From Muraenolepis orangiensis (taxonomy: Eukaryota > Chordata > Actinopteri > Gadiformes > Muraenolepididae), in contig CM051022.1 of NCBI GenBank assembly GCA_027704905.1, forward strand, positions 8,561,971-8,625,970: a DNA stretch of 64,000 bases, in the 5' to 3' direction. This document shows positions 1 to 12,564 of this stretch, one piece after another. How positions within the stretch are numbered: the first letter of the stretch is position 1; each line of letters starts with the position of its first letter. The notes below the pieces were generated by a model that saw only the letters and a program-made list of their open reading frames with translations, did no database searches and was not told where the DNA came from. A program made the position numbers and the translations under genes.

Positions 1-381
1 CCAGAAGGAAAGTGAAACAGAATATATGTTAATGTGGTTAATATATGCAAAAATGCTAAATAATAAGGTCAAAAAACAGAACAGTGGTATCGTACTGGCA
101 CGTAGATGTGTTCCGAGTGTTAGTTTGCATGATGTTACGTATCACTTATTTCTTGAGAGGGGGAGAATTGTTTGACATAACGTAAACAAAAACCCATGGA
201 TATAAAATGTACGTGGATGTAAAAGTATACCCACAGGACCCAGAACCTTGTGAACATGTGCTGTACGTGGTGTGAAGGGGGCGTGGCTTGGTGGCAAACA
301 AGGGGGGGTTGGTTGGGGGGGTGTTGTTTGGTTCGGCAATACGCATAGTGTACAGGTAACACCTGGGTTAAGACAACACAC
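1..381. other. Non-coding, probable bmal2 intron
   Basis: This segment follows the donor of the last recognised bmal2 exon on the minus strand. Overlapping minus-strand reading frames here lack conserved motifs and read through the donor, so they are taken as intron. No further bmal2 exon was found. Confidence 0.5.
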
Positions 382-3300
382 CTGTAGGCGTCAATGAGCT
401 CGTTGGCGATTTGGCTTCCTATGCTGCCGGAGTAAATCATCTTCCCTGCCCCACTGTACATTATGGGCAGGATCCTCTTTGGGTCTTCTATCAAAAAAAA
501 CATTTTTTATTTGATACTGACACGGGTATCAGCGGAGGCGGCGATTCTGTCCCGTCAAAATCTAACTTTATTCATAACATAACGTTTTTCATGCAAAATG
601 GCAATACACAGTGCTTAGCAGGGGGCAACAAATGTGCATAAAACAACAATAAACCTCGACATCTTAGTCCACACACACAACTAGGATATAGGGAATTATA
701 TAGACGTTAAAAAATACACTTTAGTCCACTTTGTGTATCCGAGTGAATTCAGATACACGTCATTAAGGAGCAGGGAGGCGTTTAGACGGCGTTTGCTCAA
801 GGGACGCAGGCAGAGAGTGGGACACCCTGGCCACTACACTATCCTGTACCTTATGGCGTATATTCCCACCTTGTAAGGCTTTTGAACCACAGGCTTCATC
901 ATCTTCTTTAGTGGGATTCAGCTCCCTGTGTAAAGAGAATATATTTGATGACATTTTTGATCAAATTATGTTCACTATAAAATACAAGTGTAAGTAATCA
1001 TATGTTGTGATCCATCATAGCCATAATAAAACACATGTTTCAGAGGCGTAATAGTAGGGAGGAAACCAGGTGTAGCTAATTAGGTTAATCTTGGGTCCTA
1101 TTACACTAAATGCCTATTATATCTCCTCTGTACATAGGGGTGTATGATGCGGATATGCCCATTTAGATTCTTAGTTTTTTTTGGGTTGATTTGCACTGCT
1201 CTTTTTGCTTTTTTCAGATTTCCCTTTAAGGATAAAGTTTTATCTGAAACTAAACCATATGAAGCAATACAACATGAAAAAACTGAACATTTCAAATCAC
1301 ATTTTCCAAATGCCGTCATGAAATGCATTGTTTTATTGATTTCCAAATTATGTAAGTCACGTCATTTTCAACGAAATGTGGTTTTTAAGTGTTAACGGAT
1401 GCGATACTTACGAGATAACTCTGTTACTAGACACGATGAACTCTGCTTCTTTGGTCCATGGGTTGGTGAAAGTAAACCACCGGCTTTGTAGTGAGACGTA
1501 GGGCCCATGTTTAGTTTTGAACTTGTAGCAGTTTGTCTCAATTTTCTCTTTACTTCGAAGAACTGCAAGCAGATCATGAAATTTATCAAAAAGATGAGGA
1601 TCGACCTCAAGCCAACCAACAATGCCACATTGCAATACTTACAGAAATATAGCAGATAAAAAACAGCTAGAAAACACAAAATATTAGCACGTAAACAAAA
1701 AGGCTAACAAATTAGGTATTTTTTAATCGCAATAACTAATGTGAAAGATAAGATAGATAGGAGCAACAGATAGATAGGTGTGGAGTGTGTGTGGTCGGTG
1801 GCTGGTTGAAGCAGCCTCACCTGGCCCCAGTCAGACTGATTAGAGTCTGGTTGAAGCAGCCTCACCTGGCCCCAGTCAGACTGATTAGAGTCTGGTTGAA
1901 GCAGCCTCACCTGGCCCCAGTCAGACTGATTAGAGTCTGGTTGAAGCAGCCTCACCTGGCCCCAGTCAGACTGATTAGAGTCTGGTTGAAGCAGCCTCAC
2001 CTGGCCCCAGTCAGACTGATTAGACTCTGGGGCTGCTAGGTGAGGCTGCACGCCCGTGGAGGACAGTGGTGGGTGGCGGCTGGTTGTAAAAGTAGGGGAG
2101 TGCGCTTGGTGAAGCTTGGTAAAGTTTGGTGGTGGATGGGGGTGTTAGTGAGGGCATATGCGGGCATGTAAAACCCAGACACATTTGAAGCAGCATAAGG
2201 AGATTTTGCGTAACTAGTGAGCTATACCCAGAGAAAAATGTTGCTAATTTTAAGGCCAGTTTGAGACATGTATAAGCCAATAGTTTTATTTTGGATCTCA
2301 CTGCTATCTCACTGCTAACTGCTAAGTGCTGATTATTTCAGACAAAATAAAGATCAGTGCAGTGAAATAAATCATTGATCTTGAATTGGGATTTTGGTGA
2401 GACAAGTCTATTTCTTAGAAGCTGAATTTAAGAAAATGGTCAAAATCTCATACTGATCTTAAATTTTGCTCAGTTTTGTCTAGGATAAATAGGCTAGACA
2501 AAGATAAGATCTTATTTAGAATTTTACTTTTCCCTGTGAGTAAGCACTGATTAAAGCTCAAAGAATTCTAGGTGTCTTTTTGATATATAGTTGGCTGTGA
2601 AAGCTGTGAAAGCCATCACCTTGCCTGTGTTTTTCCGCCAGGTGCGGCAGGTCGTCCTGGTGGAAGTACTCGTAGCACGAGGTGCCGAGCACCTCCTGAG
2701 GTAGATAGCCGATGACGACGGTGGCTCTGGTTTCGGGACAGAGGGGACATACAGACAAGAGAAATGGGACGAGACAACCAACCCCCACGCTACGCTATCA
2801 TTAGATTCTGATTCAGATTTGGCTTATCTGTCACATCGCATGTATAAGGTACATAAGTGTACAATGTACTGATATGTTATCGCCAGCTCCAAACATGTGA
2901 GTGTGCAAAATGTACAGAATTACAAATTATACAAATTAATAAAATGTACAAAAAATGACTAAATTCAAAAGGAATACACAAATGTACATATTAAAATAAT
3001 TTACCCGACGTGTCCCTGGCTGTTTTTAATATGTTTTCCTCCTTTTATCTCAGGGAAAAACAGCCAAACGCATTCAAGCATGTATGCAGAAACATTCCAT
3101 CCTAACACCATTTTAATTTGTGTGATGTTTCATATTTTTGGAAAAATTACGCACTGACTCTCTGAGGGGCAAGAAATTACTTCTGTAAAAATATAAACAA
3201 AGAAGAGTGGCGGTATTCGCGTTAACGCCGTCAAAACGAACCGCGAACTTTGGAAAACAGCGAGACGTCGAAAAGAATGACGTCGTCGGGGAGCTTACTG

Positions 3301-6138
3301 TTGGTCTACGAAAGTGAACTTTCCGTCGATGGCCCAGCGCATGACGAACTCCGTGGGCTTCACATTGACCTCGGTGTGCGGCGACGGCTGGTGATGGTGG
3401 GAGGAGCCTCCGCCGCCGCCACCGCCGCCGTGAAGGGGGTGCGCCCGGCACACGGTCACCAGGCACGTGAGACCGGAGCTCTCTCTCCCCGCCGGAGGGC
3501 CCTCGTCGTCCGCCGTGCCGGCGGGCCAGCGGCGCATGTAGCCCGTGCAGTGGACGGTGCAGTAGCGGTAAGAGTCTGTATGGGGGGCGCGACGGGTGGG
3601 GAGATAAGGAACAAAAACATGTTTGTTTAGCTTAGGCCATTCAAAGCAAAAGAGGGTGATGTGATTCATGCCGCCTCTGGGTGACGGCGAGATTTAGCTG
3701 GGTCTCCTACTTCTTGGCTCACTCTTCCGACCTAGGGCCTAATAATACAGGCTGAAGGCCCAATCCCATGCATATAAAATGGCTGGTTTTCGTAGCTTCC
3801 CCTTCACCTTGTCCTACAGCCTGTGTTTGAGTACTCACAAGCGGTAGCCTATTAAATGGTTAATGGACTGCATTTATATAGGTTGTTTACCAAAGAGCTT
3901 TACAAGTTGTGCCTCACATTCACCCATTCACACAGCGACGGCGGTGTCGGCCATGCGAGGCGACAGCATCATGAGGAGCAGTGAGGGACACCTCGACACT
4001 TGGCTAGGAGGCGCCAATGTATCATACTAGCAACTTTCCAGTTGTCAGACAACCGGCTCTACCTCCTGATCGACTGAGATCCCTTTAGTGTAGCCATGTG
4101 AGCCATTATGATGGCCACCACTAGAGGGCGCCAGCGGACAGTTGTTGATGAACATGTGGGCGTCTTACACATATAACGCTGCAAACTCCGACCTATTTCC
4201 CCGTTTTAAAAGGTATACAACGTGTGTTCAGCACCCATAGTGCACCTGTGCTTGTTAGACATCCGCGGCACACACACAAAGGAGGTAATGTTTACCTACT
4301 TCTGTTTCAATGCAATCAACTCCAGGTGCGCCTTCCTTCCGTCCACATTGTAGTGGAAAAATCAGAAGAAAAGACAGAAAAGTAACTTTGATTACAGCCA
4401 ATTGTAGGCCAACGGCTACATTGGCCTCAATGCGTTTGCCAGGTAGGGCTTCGTTTTGACATTTAACATGGGGCAAACAAGGGAATTCCTTATTCTATTT
4501 GAGAAAGTAGCCTTTATGCTGCTCGATCAGATTTTATACATAATTCAAGTTAAATATTTTAGAATTATGCTTATCACATGCATTCCACACATACCACCCC
4601 CCCAAAAAAAAACAAGTGAGATTTTTCGAAAATATAGCTAAAAGTGTGTCACTCACACACTGTGTACTACTAATGTATTTCTTATCAAGGTTTGTTAGGC
4701 TGTCCGCCACAGGTGCATTGCGGTTGATTTAATCAGTTTTAAGCACGTTGATCATTTGTTGACTCACCCTTGAAGCCTAGAATGTATCAGGCCCAATTAG
4801 AAAAAAATAATAATGCATATTTATAAGTCACTTGGGTATCACAGACACGGTCATGATTCAGGTCCGACAGCAGCTATGGAGCTTCCCAACTACTGTGGTA
4901 CACAGCAGAGTTGTGTGATGCAGGGCTGGCTGCTTGGTTTGTGAGTAGAGATGCATTATAACACCAATAGATTATATAGTCAAATGGGATAAATATTGGG
5001 ATTACGATTCTGGATTCTCTGGAAATCCTTTTCAGTGTGTTAATGAACCCGAGAGCGAGAGAGAAAGAGAGAGAGAAACGGGCAGCGGCCGGTCAGCATT
5101 GCGACGGCACATCCTCCAGGAAAGACCGAAGGAACGCACCCTTCTTCTTGGAAGTTCCGGGCAGCGAACTCTTGTCGTCGAGGTTCCCCGACCCCACGCA
5201 GTGCTTCATGCGACAGAAGAAGGACCGCCGGGCCCCGGTCGACAAGCAGGCCCCCGCCACGGGAGAGCCGTCCTGGAGCTTGGCGCCGGCTGGTTCACGG
5301 GACAAACAAACAGACCGCAGGAACCCCGAGAGGACAGACCGTTAGAACAATGGGAAACAGACAGACATAAGCATGCCGACACATATTTGGACAAACCAGT
5401 GGGGGATTAAATGAAGAGATATAAGGACAAAATGATGTTATAGTATTGTGTCGTATATAGTATAGCATATAGTAGGTAGTATATAGTGTTGTTTATAGTA
5501 TAGTATATAGCAGGTAGTATATAGTGTTGTTTATAGTATAGTATTGTATATTATAGTATTGCATCGTTTAGTATAGTATTGTATTGTTGTCCATACTGCG
5601 GGAGGGAAGGGGGAGTAAGCATTTCTTTGTACTTGTTACACATAACAAATGTAGTTCAATCTTGAAGGGAAACAAATGGATAAACAGCAAGACAAAGCAA
5701 CTAACGCCACTAACTTCTGGCGTCGACGAGGCGTTCGCGGGGGAACTCCGAGGCCGACAGTTGCTCCTTGACCTTGGTGATGTCCTTGGGGTGGAGGAAG
5801 TGGAACAGACTCTGGCCCCTGAGCTCCAACTGTGAACCCAACAAATAGGAAAACATGTTTCCCTTGATCCTCTTCCACACAAAGACTGCTTCATTGTATA
5901 CCTAAGTCTGACCCAAAAGACTGTGTTCCACGAAAGGTTCATTTAATATGCGCGAGACAATCGGAATTCCAAATTTGTTTAGAAAATGTACACTGCAGTT
6001 GAAAATTGAACCCCCCCCGCGCAAATGACATTCTGGCCTCCCACCTGGCTGAAGTTGAGGACCTTGGAGACGGACTCTGAGATGAAGAGGATCTTTCCTT
6101 GGTCGCAGCTCACGGCCAACAGGAAGCCGTCAGCAGCC

Positions 6139-6170
<32 letters not shown>

Positions 6171-6487
6171 CGAGACAGAGAGAGAGTCAAGTCAAGTTTA
6201 TTGTCACTTCACAGTTTAAAGTATAAAGCAGTGGTGTGAAAATCTTATGTGCAATACCCAACGACAGACAGCAGTTATAAAAAATAAGATAAAAATAGAT
6301 AAAAATAGAATAAAGTTAAAAAATAAAAATGCAATTTATAAAATGCAATATATCGGCACAGAAAAAGAGCAATATGTATATAGAGAGAGACAAAGAGAGG
6401 AAGTAGGCAACAAAAATCGGCTGCACGATCCACCACATTGCCACTCGTTCTAGTTTGGTGGCTTCACGCTGCTAGCGATACGCTCAA

Positions 6488-6521
<34 letters not shown>

Positions 6522-6974
6522 CTCAAGAGGGGCATCTTCTGTAGCATCTTGCAGCACATCTCAAGAGGGGCATCTTCTCAAGACATCTCAAGAGGGCCGT
6601 CTCAGGTAGCGTCAAGTGTGACAAGAACACCTACCCTGAGCACCATGTGCTTGAGGTCTTCTTCGGGCAGGAACGAAGGCTTGCGGGCGCTACTGTCAGG
6701 GAAGGTGCTCATCGTACCTGCTGAGAAGACCCAGGAGCACACCCGTGAACACAGGAGGATCGCACATCGATACGTACAGTGCGATGATCGGGCCAGACGG
6801 GTGTGCGGGCGGATACCGTTTAGCGCCTTCAGGTGCTGCACAGCGGCCCGCAGCACGGTGAGCTTGTCCAGTTTGCGGGGCGCGGCGCTGGAGGAGGGCA
6901 GCATGGCGGCCAGCTCTTCAATCAGGTGGTTCATCTTGTCTCGCCTCCGCTTCTCCATCTGCCGGTGAGGCTCC
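382..6974 (-). CDS. bmal2: BMAL2/ARNTL2-like circadian bHLH-PAS transcription factor, partial (nine exons; C-terminus off the left edge)
   Basis: BMAL proteins pair with CLOCK or NPAS2 and activate E-box genes in the nucleus. Exons, in coding order on the minus strand: 6817-6974, 6635-6717, 6045-6137, 5715-5829, 5140-5289, 3299-3575, 2620-2726, 1412-1562, 382-453. All have GT-AG borders and their phases agree (1206 nt, 402 codons). The first holds the bHLH domain ([20 protein letters not shown], then [20 protein letters not shown]). The next three carry PAS-A ([40 protein letters not shown]). PAS-B spans 3575 to 1412 ([40 protein letters not shown]). BMAL2 is preferred over BMAL1 because of [20 protein letters not shown] and [16 protein letters not shown], and because stk38l is the neighbour. 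The last exon ends in phase 2, so more exons lie to the left. The acceptor at 454-455 was chosen because it alone fits the phase. The paralogue call is family knowledge remembered, not searched. Confidence 0.93.
740..870. repeat. SINE-like interspersed repeat fragment
   Basis: The segment with GATACACGTCATTAAGGAGC and GGCCACTACACTATCCTG recurs in diverged form near 34.67-34.75 kb. The wording (lost tRNA-like head, 'cactacactat' anticodon-side tail) is typical of fish tRNA-derived SINEs. The 63-codon minus frame across it is not considered a gene. Confidence 0.45.
1802..2026. repeat. 45-bp mini-satellite, five near-identical copies, in a bmal2 intron
   Basis: Copies begin at about 1802, 1847, 1892, 1937 and 1982, each starting CTGGTTGAAGCAGCC. 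Because 45 is a multiple of three, both strands stay open across the array and give a false repetitive 'protein'. Copies are almost identical, which indicates recent expansion. Just after it (2027-2049) lies an imperfect inverted copy of part of the unit. Confidence 0.9.
3860..4085. repeat. Interspersed repeat (teleost family with CACATTCACCCATTCA motif), copy 1
   Basis: This segment shares CTCACATTCACCCATTCA, a GACGGCGG...GTCGGCCATGC block, a GACACCTCGACA block and a promoter-proximal 'tttatatag' with segments at 19108-19342 and, in reverse orientation, 42890-43035. It is a dispersed repeat in an intron of bmal2. Confidence 0.6.
5440..5585. repeat. AT-rich tandem repeat (TATAGTATAG type)
   Basis: Repeats of TATAGTATAGTATATAGCAG and TAGTATATAGTGTTGTTTA in tandem form a local array in a bmal2 intron. 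At its right end (5590-5655) is a tail resembling the 3' ends of L2-type LINEs (GGGGAGTAAGC...TTGTACTTGTTACA). Confidence 0.6.
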
Positions 6975-7038
6975 CTGGCGGCGAGAGAGAGATCGGAGAA
7001 CAGTCGCCTCGATGAGCCCCGCTTATAAAATCAAAATC

Positions 7039-7254
7039 TGGAGGATTGAATCCTCTTTATAAGTCACATATATTAAACACATTGACATTTGTTTCACTGC
7101 GCAGCTATTTTTATATACAGGGCACGGGGAGAGGTGTAGTCGTCTGGTGCTTTGCTTAAGGGAACACCCGGGAGTGCCCGGGTGTTTCAGGGTCTAGAAC
7201 TGGCGACCTTCCGGTTCAGAAGCTAAGTCCCAACAGACTGAGCTAGCCTGCCGC
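7039..7254 (-). repeat. tRNA-derived SINE, reverse copy
   Basis: Read on the minus strand it begins GGGCGGCAGGCTAGCTCAGT, which resembles a tRNA A box. It has a B-box-like stretch (GGTTCTAGACCCTGA), the block AACACCCGGGCACTCCCGGG and a GAGGATTCAATCCTC end. The same family occurs on the plus strand at 43951-44208 and 47341-47572. Within it, 7163-7186 is a palindrome with 10-bp arms. Confidence 0.7.
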
Positions 7255-7774
7255 CCAAGGCTTCAAGGGTTGAAGCGATCGTTTAACGGAAACTTTATTG
7301 ACGGGGGGGAGCCTTCGTGTTTTGTTCAATGAAGGTCATGCCGCAGTATCAGCTGTATGTACAAAATAAACATTGTTTTTTCTAAGGAATTCTACCTGCT
7401 TACGTCATCCCCCATCTCATAGTCAAGGCTTTGGCTTCAAAAATCTAACAAAATTCGAAATGCACAATCATTCTCCGTCAAAATTCTCAGCATTAGATAA
7501 AGCGTATTAAATTTCATACCAATAAACACAAATTATCAACTTAATCCATATTATAAAAATAACACAATAATTATTATTTTATTATTATACCAAGTCCCAC
7601 ACACTGCCCATCTCATGCACAGACACACACAAATATGCATATATCGTATGTTGTATAGCATACACACATTTATACATTACCATATCTTTTTGTTCTATAT
7701 TTTTTCTTGTTTCCGGATGGTATACTTATATTACTAATACTAATATTTATCCCAACTCATTGTAAATACTGTTG

Positions 7775-9240
7775 CATTCCATCCATCCATCCATCGTCTA
7801 CCACTTATCCGTGGTCGGTTGCGTTCTGCCTTCTGGCTCAGTTCTCTTTTGGTTACAACAGTGCGGTAAAGGGCACCCAATACCGCTCCCGCTGCACCTA
7901 TTCTCCAGTCAATCTCACGCTCCATCCTCCCCTCACTCGAGAACAAGACCTAGAGATACTTGAACTCCTTCACTTGGGATAAGGACTCACTCCCTACTTG
8001 GAGTAGACAATCCACCGGTATCCTGCTGAGAACCATGGCCTCAGATTTGGAGGTGCTGATGCTCATCCCAGCCGCTTCACACTCAAACCGATCCAGTGAG
8101 TGCTGAAGGTCACATACTGATGACGCAAACAGGACCACATCATCTGCAAACAGCAGCGATTAAATCCTGAGCCCACCACACTGAAACCCCTCCCTTCCAT
8201 GACTACGCCTTGAAATCCTGTCCATGAAAATCACAAACAGGATGGGCCCTGGCGGAGGCCAACACCCACTGAGAACAGGCCCGACTTACTATAGAGAATC
8301 CGGACACAGCTCTTGCTTTGGGAGTACAGAGAATGGATGGCCCTCAATAGTGACCCCGCACCCCATACTCCCGCAGCACCCCCCACAGTATTTCCAGAGG
8401 GATCCGATCATATGCCTTCTCCAAATCCACAAAACACATGTAGACCGGATGGGCATACTCCCAAGCCCCCTCCAGGATCCTTGCAAGAGTGAAAAGCTGG
8501 TCCGTTGTTCCACGACCAGGGCGGAATCCGCATTGTTCCTCTTCAATCTGAGGTTCCACTATTGGCCGAACCCTCCTTTCCAGCACCTTGGAGTAGACTT
8601 TCCCAGGGAGGCTGAGTAATGTAATTCATAATGCGGCCCCTGTAACTGGTACACACCCTCTGGTCCCCCTTTTTGAACAGGGGTACCACCACCCCCGTTT
8701 GCCACTCCTCAGGCACCGTCCCAGACTTCCACGCAATGTTGAAAAGACGTGTCATCCATGACAGCCCCTCAACACCCAGAGCCTTCAGCATTTCTGGACG
8801 GATCTCATCAACCCCTGTGGCTTTGCCACTGTGGAGATGTTTGACTACCGCAGTGACTTCCTCCAGGGAGATTGATGTTTGTCGTCCTTCATCCTCCAGC
8901 TCTGTCTCTACCGTTGAGGGTGGGTTAGTTGGGTTAAGAAGTTCCTCAAAGTGCTCTTTTCACCGCCCGATCACCTCCTCAGTTGAGGTAATGTTGAGTT
9001 GTAAAGTTGAGCAATGTCCCAGCTTTACTGTACACAGCTTGGATGGATCCACGCTTCCCCCTCCTGAGGCGCCGGATTGTTTGCCAGAAATGTTTTGGTG
9101 CCGACTGAAAGTCCTTCTCCATGGCTTCTCCGAATTCCTCCCACACCCGCTGCTTTGCCTCCGCTACGGCTGAGGCTGCCATCCTCTTGGCCTGTCGATA
9201 CCTCGCAACTGAGTCCGGAGTCTCACAGGCTAAAATACTT
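7775..9240 (-). mobile_element. 5'-truncated, broken non-LTR retrotransposon (Rex3/RTE-like LINE)
   Basis: Minus-strand frames give an ordered series of reverse-transcriptase pieces: VWEEFGEAMEKDFQSAPKHF (about 9150), TGVVVPLFKKGDQR (about 8700), EEQCGFRPGRGTTDQLFTLA (about 8530), CFVDLEKAYDRIP (about 8430), the catalytic LLFADDVVLFAS (about 8130) and YLGV-region remnants to 7780. Shifts between frames and stops show that it is inactive. The 3' end carries a (GATG)n tail, seen on the plus strand as CCATCCATCCATC at 7779, which suits Rex3-type elements; the clade is from memory. A second copy of the family lies at 55805-56520. Confidence 0.85.
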
Positions 9241-9567
9241 CTTCAGTCGGACGGCTGTTGCATTGACTTTATATATTTCATATATTTGTATATACATCGT
9301 TTATTGTAGTTTTTCGATTTTCTATTGTATTTTGCCCACTTTCTTTAAGGCACTGCCACTTTAATTTCCCTGCATATCCTGTATGTGGAGGTGACAAATA
9401 AAGTTCTTGACTCTTGAATCTTGATTATCATATCTTTAAGCATGTTCAAAATCCAAAAAAAATAAAAATACAAAAATTAGCAGGCTGACCTATCCATCTA
9501 AACATGGGGTTGGACACGCCCACGTGTGTGACATGGTTATGAACAGAACAGCCTTTAGTTAACTCAC

Positions 9568-9685
9568 TGCTGGAAACAGTCCGCCTCTCCCTTGCGTTTC
9601 CGTGGCAGCTCAGCGGCAGACGCCGTGACGGAGGCTGTGCAGGAGGTCGGAGTCCAGGAGGCTTCCCCCTGGCTATCTCCCTCCT
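9568..9685 (-). CDS. bmal2: Probable N-terminal exon of bmal2
   Basis: This open segment ends at a good donor (CA|GTGAGT, exon end 9568) and contains AAELPRKRKGEADCFQQ. The PRKRKG basic cluster resembles the nuclear-localisation stretch that precedes the bHLH in BMAL proteins. The acceptor is taken as CCCCAG before 9685; a second AG would start the exon at 9668. Its end phase (2) fits directly onto the first nucleotide of the bHLH exon at 6974, but a further exon in the intervening 2.6 kb, now occupied by a LINE and a SINE, cannot be excluded. No start codon was identified, so at least one more 5' exon probably lies at higher coordinates. Upstream of its acceptor (9709-9866) is a long CA repeat. 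Confidence 0.6.
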
Positions 9686-9707
9686 CTGGGGAGGGGCCAG
9701 GCACGCA

Positions 9708-9868
<161 letters not shown>

Positions 9869-9919
9869 GTTGGATGAGGCTGACAAAGCATCAACACAGA
9901 ACTGATACCACCCTGGAAG

Positions 9920-10230
9920 GCTGCATGGATGACAAATGGATGGATGAATGTTGGATGGATGGAGGGATGGATGGACAGCTGTAAGACTTATGGATGGATG
10001 GAAAAATGGATGACAGATGTATGATGGATGGACAGTTATAAGAGAGATGGATGATGGATGGATAGGCAGCTATAAGAGAGATGGATGATGGATGGATAGA
10101 CAGCTATAAGACAGATGGACAGATGGATGATGGATGACCGATGTATGATGGATGGATGGAAAGCTGTATGGCAGACAGATGAAATATGGTTGGATGGCTA
10201 TACTATGGGTGCTAAATGGATGGATAGAAG
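9920..10230. repeat. (GATG/GGAT)n satellite-like tract
   Basis: Degenerate tandem repeats of GATGGATG with interspersed GACAGCTATAAGA blocks. This may be the amplified 3' tail of a Rex3-type LINE. Confidence 0.8.
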
Positions 10231-10299
10231 AAGCAAATGAACGGAAGAAGCAAACATAAAGTTTGTTTACACTTGAAATCAAATGGCCAGTGGCTATAC

Positions 10300-11530
10300 T
10301 TCAGCTAACTAGAAACTGTGGGCTGTGATCCCATGAGTGCGCCATGCATTGCGTCGTGGTCATGGCTACTGGTTGCCCCGAGGGATTAGCCTTAAGAAAA
10401 ACATTCGCAGCATTCCATGTACATTCAATGTGAGCTTACACAAGAGGGTCAATTGTACAATTTAGGAATTTATTACAGCTAATTGAAAAATAATGAATCG
10501 GGTTTATATATTGCCAAAGTTTCTTTATAGTGACGGCATATTATTGTTTAAATCCTGTTTTTAATTAATTGATAATAGAAAAAACGGACTAGCTCTTAAA
10601 AAAAGTATTAGCCCACATAACACAAGTTGTAGGTGCGGAAAAAAAAGAGTTGGCACTCTTTGCCAAACCTTGTCCAACATTGTTGACCATCGGGAAAAAC
10701 ATGTGTGTTTTGTCCAACACAAGGTGTTGTACCATACTAGCTGTTTGAAAAGACACTCAATCACTCAACACGTTGCAATCAAATATTTGCCTGCACTAGT
10801 TACTAAACCTAGTTACTTTAAAAGTGTTTCTAAAAGTATTTCTGAATACTCAGTACTACATACTATAGAGAATGGGTTTTGTTTTTGTTTTACTTATTTC
10901 AGTAAGACTTTAAGTTAGTTTACATTTTCGAAAATAAATATATTGGTAGAATATTGTATAAAAATATATGTACTCAATAAGAGGAAATGTATATTTTACA
11001 ATGAAGTCCATTTTAGACTGCAGCTGTGATGCTCCACTATTTTTTCACAATTTAGAAAATGATCTTTTCCCCTCTTTTTTTCCATTGAGCATTTTCCCGT
11101 TATGAATCTGTCCTGTAGGGGGCGCCAGATCAGAGGTTTTTTTTGTCGCCTTATAACCCCAAACCCACTTCGCCTCACCATTTGTGTCTCATCGTGTAAA
11201 ACTGACCTACTTCCTGTGCCATACTTTTTCAAACGGTCATTCTGAAAAAACAACAATGAAAAAAGGATGAAGAATGTGTTTTTTATTCTCCAGCCCAACC
11301 ATTGACCAAGTGTGGCCCACATTTCCCTGTCAGCCAATTTCAAAAAATGTCATTGAAAAAAATAAAATGAACAAAACTAGGGTAAAAAAAAAACAGCTTC
11401 CAGAAGATAATAGTTGCGATAGATGAGGACAGGTTGGTGTGGTTAAACTTACAAACGCACACAAACCCACACACGGTCAGTTTGAGTTAGCTGAATCTCA
11501 CACTTGATTCAAATGTAAACTTTACTGGAA
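10300..11530. other. Intergenic or 5' intronic sequence of bmal2, no gene seen
   Basis: AT-rich, with stops in all frames. I see no recognisable exon, RNA gene or well-supported repeat in this stretch. Confidence 0.4.
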
Positions 11531-11533
11531 ACA

Positions 11534-11962
11534 CTGTCACACATTCTCACAGATTCACAGTCTATATTTACTGGTCAATGTTTCTAATGGCCAGCGTATC
11601 AACATGTGTCTAAAACGCTGGCATACGCTGAACTATCAATGTTTTATTTGAATTGTTTTTATACATAACGTATTAGTAACTTATATGGAACGTTTCGATA
11701 ACTTATAGATAACTAATACCAACGAATGCTTAGCGTGTTCACAACTTATGCCCAACGATAGTCTAACGTATGCATAGCGCGCAGAGCGTATGAGCCATAC
11801 ACTGGCCTCGCCGTACTACAATGCATACCAGCGTGCTTCAGTGTGCTCTTAACTTATACAAAACTTACCCATAACTAATATGACGTATGCCAGCATTTTA
11901 GAGAAATGTTGATACTTTTTTGAAATTTTGAATACGCTGGCTAAATCGTCAAGGTGTGACAG
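11534..11962. mobile_element. Putative MITE or foldback element with terminal inverted repeats
   Basis: Left end CTGTCACAC (11534-11542) is matched by GTGTGACAG (11954-11962) in inverted orientation. Further in, GCCAGCGTA (about 11592) pairs with TACGCTGGC (about 11933), and GCTGGCATACG with CGTATGCCAGC. There is no open reading frame. The roughly 430-bp length and repeated internal inverted blocks are typical of non-autonomous DNA transposons; the superfamily is not recognised. Confidence 0.55.
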
Positions 11963-11969
11963 GGCCATA

Positions 11970-12533
11970 AGTGTTTTATTTAAATAACAAATTGTGTGAT
12001 TACAACAGCAGAAAATACATGCGAGGACAGTGGATAACTGATTCGTTCTGGAACTTTGCGCCTGACACGTGTGTTTTTAAACCGACCTCACAGGTGTGTG
12101 AGGTCCCACCTACAAGTGATGGGTGGAGAACTTTGCAAACTGTGCACACACGGGTATGACTCTAACTGCACATCTGAGAGGCAAAAACGGAAGGTAGGAG
12201 GGGCTAAACGTGCACTCTGTCTTTCTCCACCCACGTGAGCCCACTTTGTGCATATACACACACACAACACACACACACACACTGATGCATTGTGTCCGGT
12301 TTGCCTGCAGGTCAATACGTTTTGCCTGTAGGTCAATATATTTCCCTGTGCACCTGAAAATTACTTGTTCATTCACTGTACTCACCCCCCCCCCCCCCCC
12401 GCCCCCGCAGCCATCACTGTTGCTTCTGAGATGTGTGTCAGTGTGACTCTGCATTCTGTGATTCATGCTTGCTCTATGGGTTGCCTTAGTCATCGCAAAA
12501 CTGCCTCTCTAATATCCCTCAAGGACACCCCTC

Positions 12534-12564
<31 letters not shown>

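Noticed and set aside
1704..2051. Repetitive open frame that might look like a repeat protein or a CRISPR array
   Set aside because: The 45-bp units are contiguous with no spacers and lie in a bmal2 intron; openness on both strands follows from the unit being a multiple of three.
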